A stretch of 64,000 bases of DNA from Marinobacter profundi (lineage in GTDB: Bacteria; Pseudomonadota; Gammaproteobacteria; Pseudomonadales; Oleiphilaceae): assembly GCF_002744715.1 (NCBI RefSeq), contig NZ_KZ319370.1, forward strand, positions 248,001 to 312,000. Direction: 5' to 3'. This document shows positions 61,750 to 64,000 of the stretch, one piece after another (within the stretch, counting starts at the first letter, position 1; each line of letters opens with the position of its first letter). The notes beneath the pieces were generated by a model. That model was not told where the DNA came from, did not search any database, and saw nothing but the letters and a program-made list of their open reading frames with translations. The position numbers and the translations under genes are program-made.

Positions 61750-62895
61750 TTAGTGAGCCGGTAGGGTAAGTGTAATGCGGGTGCCGCTGCCTTCATGGCT
61801 GTCGATGGCAATGCTGCCCCGGTGCGCGTGCAGGGTGTCCCGGGCAACCGTCAGCCCGAGGCCGGTTCCCGAGCCCACCGGCCGGGTGGTAAAGAACGCA
61901 TCGAAGACCTGACTGCGGATGTCGTCGGGTATGCCACAGCCGTTGTCCTGGATTACGATGAGCACCTCCTCGCCGTTGCTGGCAGTCTTGATCTGGATGC
62001 GCTGGTCGGCCTGCTCCCGGTCGCCGTCGCGCAGGGCCTGGGCGGCATTATCAAGAACATTGTAGAAGGTCTGCGACAGCTTCGCCGGGTGGCCGGGAAT
62101 GGCCGGTATTTCCGCCAGCTGTTCCATGATCTCCAGCTGGTGGCCGTAGTTGGTCTGCAGCAGGTGGGCGGCACTGCGCAGCAGGTCGTTGACATCACAG
62201 AGGGTGTAGTCGGCCTGGTCGATGCTGGAGAAGGTTTTCAGGTCGGCAACGATCCTGGCAATCCGTCGGGTGCCGTCGATCGACTCGGTGATCAGGTCGC
62301 GGAAATCCGCCAGCAGCTCCCGGTTGCTTTCGGTGTCCGGCAGCAGGTCCTGCAACTCGTCGACGTAGTCGCTGGCCACGCCCAGGTTGCTGTTGATAAA
62401 ACCGATGGGGTTGTTGATTTCATGGGCGACTCCGGCGGCGAGCTGGCCCACCGAACGCAGCTTCGCGCTCTCGTACAGGTCCTGCTGGACCCCCTTGATC
62501 AGGGCGACCTGTTCATCGACCTTTTCCTGCAGCTGGTCAGACAATTCGCGGTAGCGGGCTTCCGACGCCCGCAGGGCCTCATTCTGCCGCTGCAGCTCGG
62601 CGTAGCTGGCTTCGGTGGTGTCATGATGCAGGTTGGCGGCCAGCCGGTACTTGGCAACGAACATCATCAGAAACGACACCAGGCTGGCGGCTGCCCGGCG
62701 TTCGTCGTCAGAACCGCCACCACTGAGCCAGCCCACCGTTTCCAGGTTGAACTCCACCGGCACGGCGTGGTCGCTGCGATCAGTGCCAATGCGGACCGGT
62801 TCGCGGCACAGTGCGCTCAGTCCGGCAGTCAGGCGCTGGAGCTGGTCGTCGGTCAGCAGATCCTGCAGTGACGGGTCGTCTTCGAAATTACGCAT
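61750..62895 (-). CDS. Soluble sensor histidine kinase
   Basis: 381 residues, no membrane helix. The first 90 residues are an unrecognised sensor region, followed by a coiled coil (about 95-145), a DHp domain with phospho-His158 in QLAAGVAHEINNPIGFINSN, and an HATPase (NVLDNAAQAL, DNGCGIP, GTGLGLTVA). The H-box is of the NtrB-like type. It overlaps the GTPase stop and lies 9 bases before the receiver-ATPase gene, whose receiver it may phosphorylate. Confidence 0.9.
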   Translation of the reverse strand: MRNFEDDPSLQDLLTDDQLQRLTAGLSALCREPVRIGTDRSDHAVPVEFNLETVGWLSGGGSDDERRAAASLVSFLMMFVAKYRLAANLHHDTTEASYAELQRQNEALRASEARYRELSDQLQEKVDEQVALIKGVQQDLYESAKLRSVGQLAAGVAHEINNPIGFINSNLGVASDYVDELQDLLPDTESNRELLADFRDLITESIDGTRRIARIVADLKTFSSIDQADYTLCDVNDLLRSAAHLLQTNYGHQLEIMEQLAEIPAIPGHPAKLSQTFYNVLDNAAQALRDGDREQADQRIQIKTASNGEEVLIVIQDNGCGIPDDIRSQVFDAFFTTRPVGSGTGLGLTVARDTLHAHRGSIAIDSHEGSGTRITLTLPAH

Positions 62896-63556
62896 GGTGC
62901 AAGCCGTGGCTGGCGCTCAGCCGTTGAATGAACGTGTCCCGGTCGATGCTGTGAGTACCGGCCAGATCAAACTCCTGGTCGACGGCGGTGTACAACCGGT
63001 CCAGCAGTACCTGGAAGGTTTCGAGGACGCCCTGACCCTGCAGCGCGGAGGCCATCACCAGGGGTGCCCAGGGCGTGGCCGCCCAGCGTTTTTGCAGCAC
63101 CGGCTCCTCGACGACGCCGGGAATGTCCCGTTTGTTGAACTGCACCGCCATCGGCAGGGAGTCGATATCCAGGCCGACTTTCTCCAGGTTCTCTTCGAGA
63201 TTGCCGAAGGCATTGGCATTGTTATCCTGCTGGCTGGGCTGCGAGTCCGCCACGAACACCACGCCGTCGGCGCGGGACAGTACCGCCTTGCGGGTACTGT
63301 CGTGCTGGACCTGGCCGGGAACGGTGTAGAGTTTCAGCCGCAGGTCGAGACCGGAGCCACTGCGCAGGCCAATGGGCAGCATGTCGAAGAACAGGGTACG
63401 GTCGTCGCGGGTTTCCAGCACCATCAGCTCGCCCTTGCGCTCCGGGTTCAGCAGCGTGTGCAACTGCATCAGGTTGGTGGTCTTGCCGCTCAGTGCCGGG
63501 CCGTAGAACACCACCTTGAGGGTCAGCTTGTTGTCTTCGGCGATATAGTCAGCCAT
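62888..63556 (-). CDS. MglA-like small GTPase
   Basis: 222 residues. P-loop GPALSGKTTN at 19-28, the MglA-type switch segment LYTVPGQVQHDSTRK replacing the DxxG of Ras, and FNKRD as the base-recognition motif. MglA is the polarity switch of Myxococcus gliding and pilus motility, and relatives in Thermus and Pseudomonas-like species also tie to type IV pili. No MglB-like roadblock GAP gene is visible in the window. An 8-base overlap with the kinase gene and the next-door PilB-like ATPase support a motility or pilus role. Confidence 0.88.
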   Translation of the reverse strand: MADYIAEDNKLTLKVVFYGPALSGKTTNLMQLHTLLNPERKGELMVLETRDDRTLFFDMLPIGLRSGSGLDLRLKLYTVPGQVQHDSTRKAVLSRADGVVFVADSQPSQQDNNANAFGNLEENLEKVGLDIDSLPMAVQFNKRDIPGVVEEPVLQKRWAATPWAPLVMASALQGQGVLETFQVLLDRLYTAVDQEFDLAGTHSIDRDTFIQRLSASHGLHHA

Positions 63557-63567
63557 CAGTGCCTTCT

Positions 63568-64000
63568 TTACCGGGGTTCGTCGTCGTCGAGCAGAACCGA
63601 GCCATCGTCGTCCCGCATCACCCGGGTAATACCCGGATTTTCCTGTTCCAGGCGCAGCAGTTCCTGCTCGCGGGCACGGATCAGCGTTTGCTGGTGCTGC
63701 ACCTGCTTCAGCAGATGGCGGTTCTCCGCCCGCAGCAGGTGCAGGTCGATGGCCGATTTGATCGCCGCCACAATCTCGTGCTCGTCCCAGGGCTTGGACA
63801 GGAAACGGTAGACTTCAGCCTGGTTGATTGCCTTGATCATGGAATTGCGGTCACCGTGGGCGCTGAGTACCAGGCGAACGGCGTCCGGCTGGCGTTGCTT
63901 GGCGAACTGCAGGTAGGTCACGCCGTCTGCGGTCGGCATCTGGTAATCGGAGATGATGACGGCGTAGTTGTGTTCACGCAGGCTGCCGAGTGCTTCCTCG
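63568..64000 (-). CDS. Response regulator (receiver plus coiled coil), 5' end cut by window edge
   Basis: The frame runs to the edge of the window; the visible 143 residues begin inside a receiver domain. The phosphoacceptor Asp lies in YAVIISDYQMPTADG, followed by LVLSAHGD and VYRFLSKPWDEHE. A C-terminal coiled coil (HLLKQVQHQQTLIRAREQEL) and an acidic tail follow, with no DNA-binding domain. It ends 11 bases before the GTPase gene, so it is at or near the head of the operon. Confidence 0.9.
   Translation of the reverse strand, partial: EEALGSLREHNYAVIISDYQMPTADGVTYLQFAKQRQPDAVRLVLSAHGDRNSMIKAINQAEVYRFLSKPWDEHEIVAAIKSAIDLHLLRAENRHLLKQVQHQQTLIRAREQELLRLEQENPGITRVMRDDDGSVLLDDDEPR

Overview
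The window looks like chromosomal DNA of a GC-rich marine gammaproteobacterium, most likely Marinobacter or a close relative. The main evidence is a wax ester synthase/diacylglycerol acyltransferase (10958-12325) that reads, from memory, very much like the Marinobacter enzymes. The rest fits: YfbR, QmcA/NfeD, MetNIQ, many c-di-GMP proteins and an assimilatory nitrate cluster of Klebsiella/Pseudomonas type. I see no rRNA, tRNA, CRISPR array, insertion sequence or prophage. Gene starts were chosen by ribosome-binding site, signal peptide and family alignment, and often lie downstream of the longest open frame.

Layout. 1-12.3 kb holds envelope and housekeeping genes: a DUF748 protein cut by the window edge, YfbR nucleotidase, an NfeD-QmcA pair, an SDR, a membrane diguanylate cyclase, a class II glutamine amidotransferase, a PF10118 hydrolase divergent from an AraC regulator, a TM2 protein and the wax ester synthase. 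12.4-29.8 kb is a nitrate/nitrite assimilation island: a NasC-like reductase, nirB and nirD; the antiterminator gene nasR; a nitrate ABC transporter; nasA; a SprT-like zincin; an orphan Hcp; a PP2C-kinase fusion; and an FNT nitrite channel. Each of the four nitrate transcription units has a sigma-54-like promoter (GG-N10-GC) followed by a leader that ends in an intrinsic terminator before the first gene. nasR has a sigma-54-like site too. This matches the known NasR (NIT-ANTAR) transcription-attenuation scheme, here apparently spread over four operons.

29.8-36.5 kb carries an ExbB-ExbD-ExbD-TonB operon behind a Fur-like box, a PAS-GGDEF protein, a TauE/SafE permease, a lytic-transglycosylase-like protein and a secreted glutathione peroxidase. 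36.6-47.1 kb has an amidase, an uncharacterised protein, a cluster made of an ECF sigma factor, RskA-like anti-sigma, DUF4331 protein, small lipoprotein, repeat protein and HupE/UreJ-like membrane protein, and metNIQ. 47.2-52.4 kb has a secreted beta-propeller, a 1-Cys peroxiredoxin, an alanine/glycine:sodium symporter, a CBS protein and S-formylglutathione hydrolase.

52.5-64.0 kb is a tightly packed minus-strand signalling operon that continues past the window edge. In transcription order it encodes a response regulator, an MglA-like GTPase, a soluble histidine kinase, a receiver-GspE/PilB-type ATPase fusion, a large multi-PAS membrane histidine kinase, an Rcp1-like response regulator, and a REC-PAS-LOV-GGDEF-EAL-REC protein. 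Junctions overlap or are separated by only a few bases. This combination of a polarity GTPase, a secretion/pilus-type ATPase and a predicted blue-light c-di-GMP enzyme is the best candidate here for an undescribed system.
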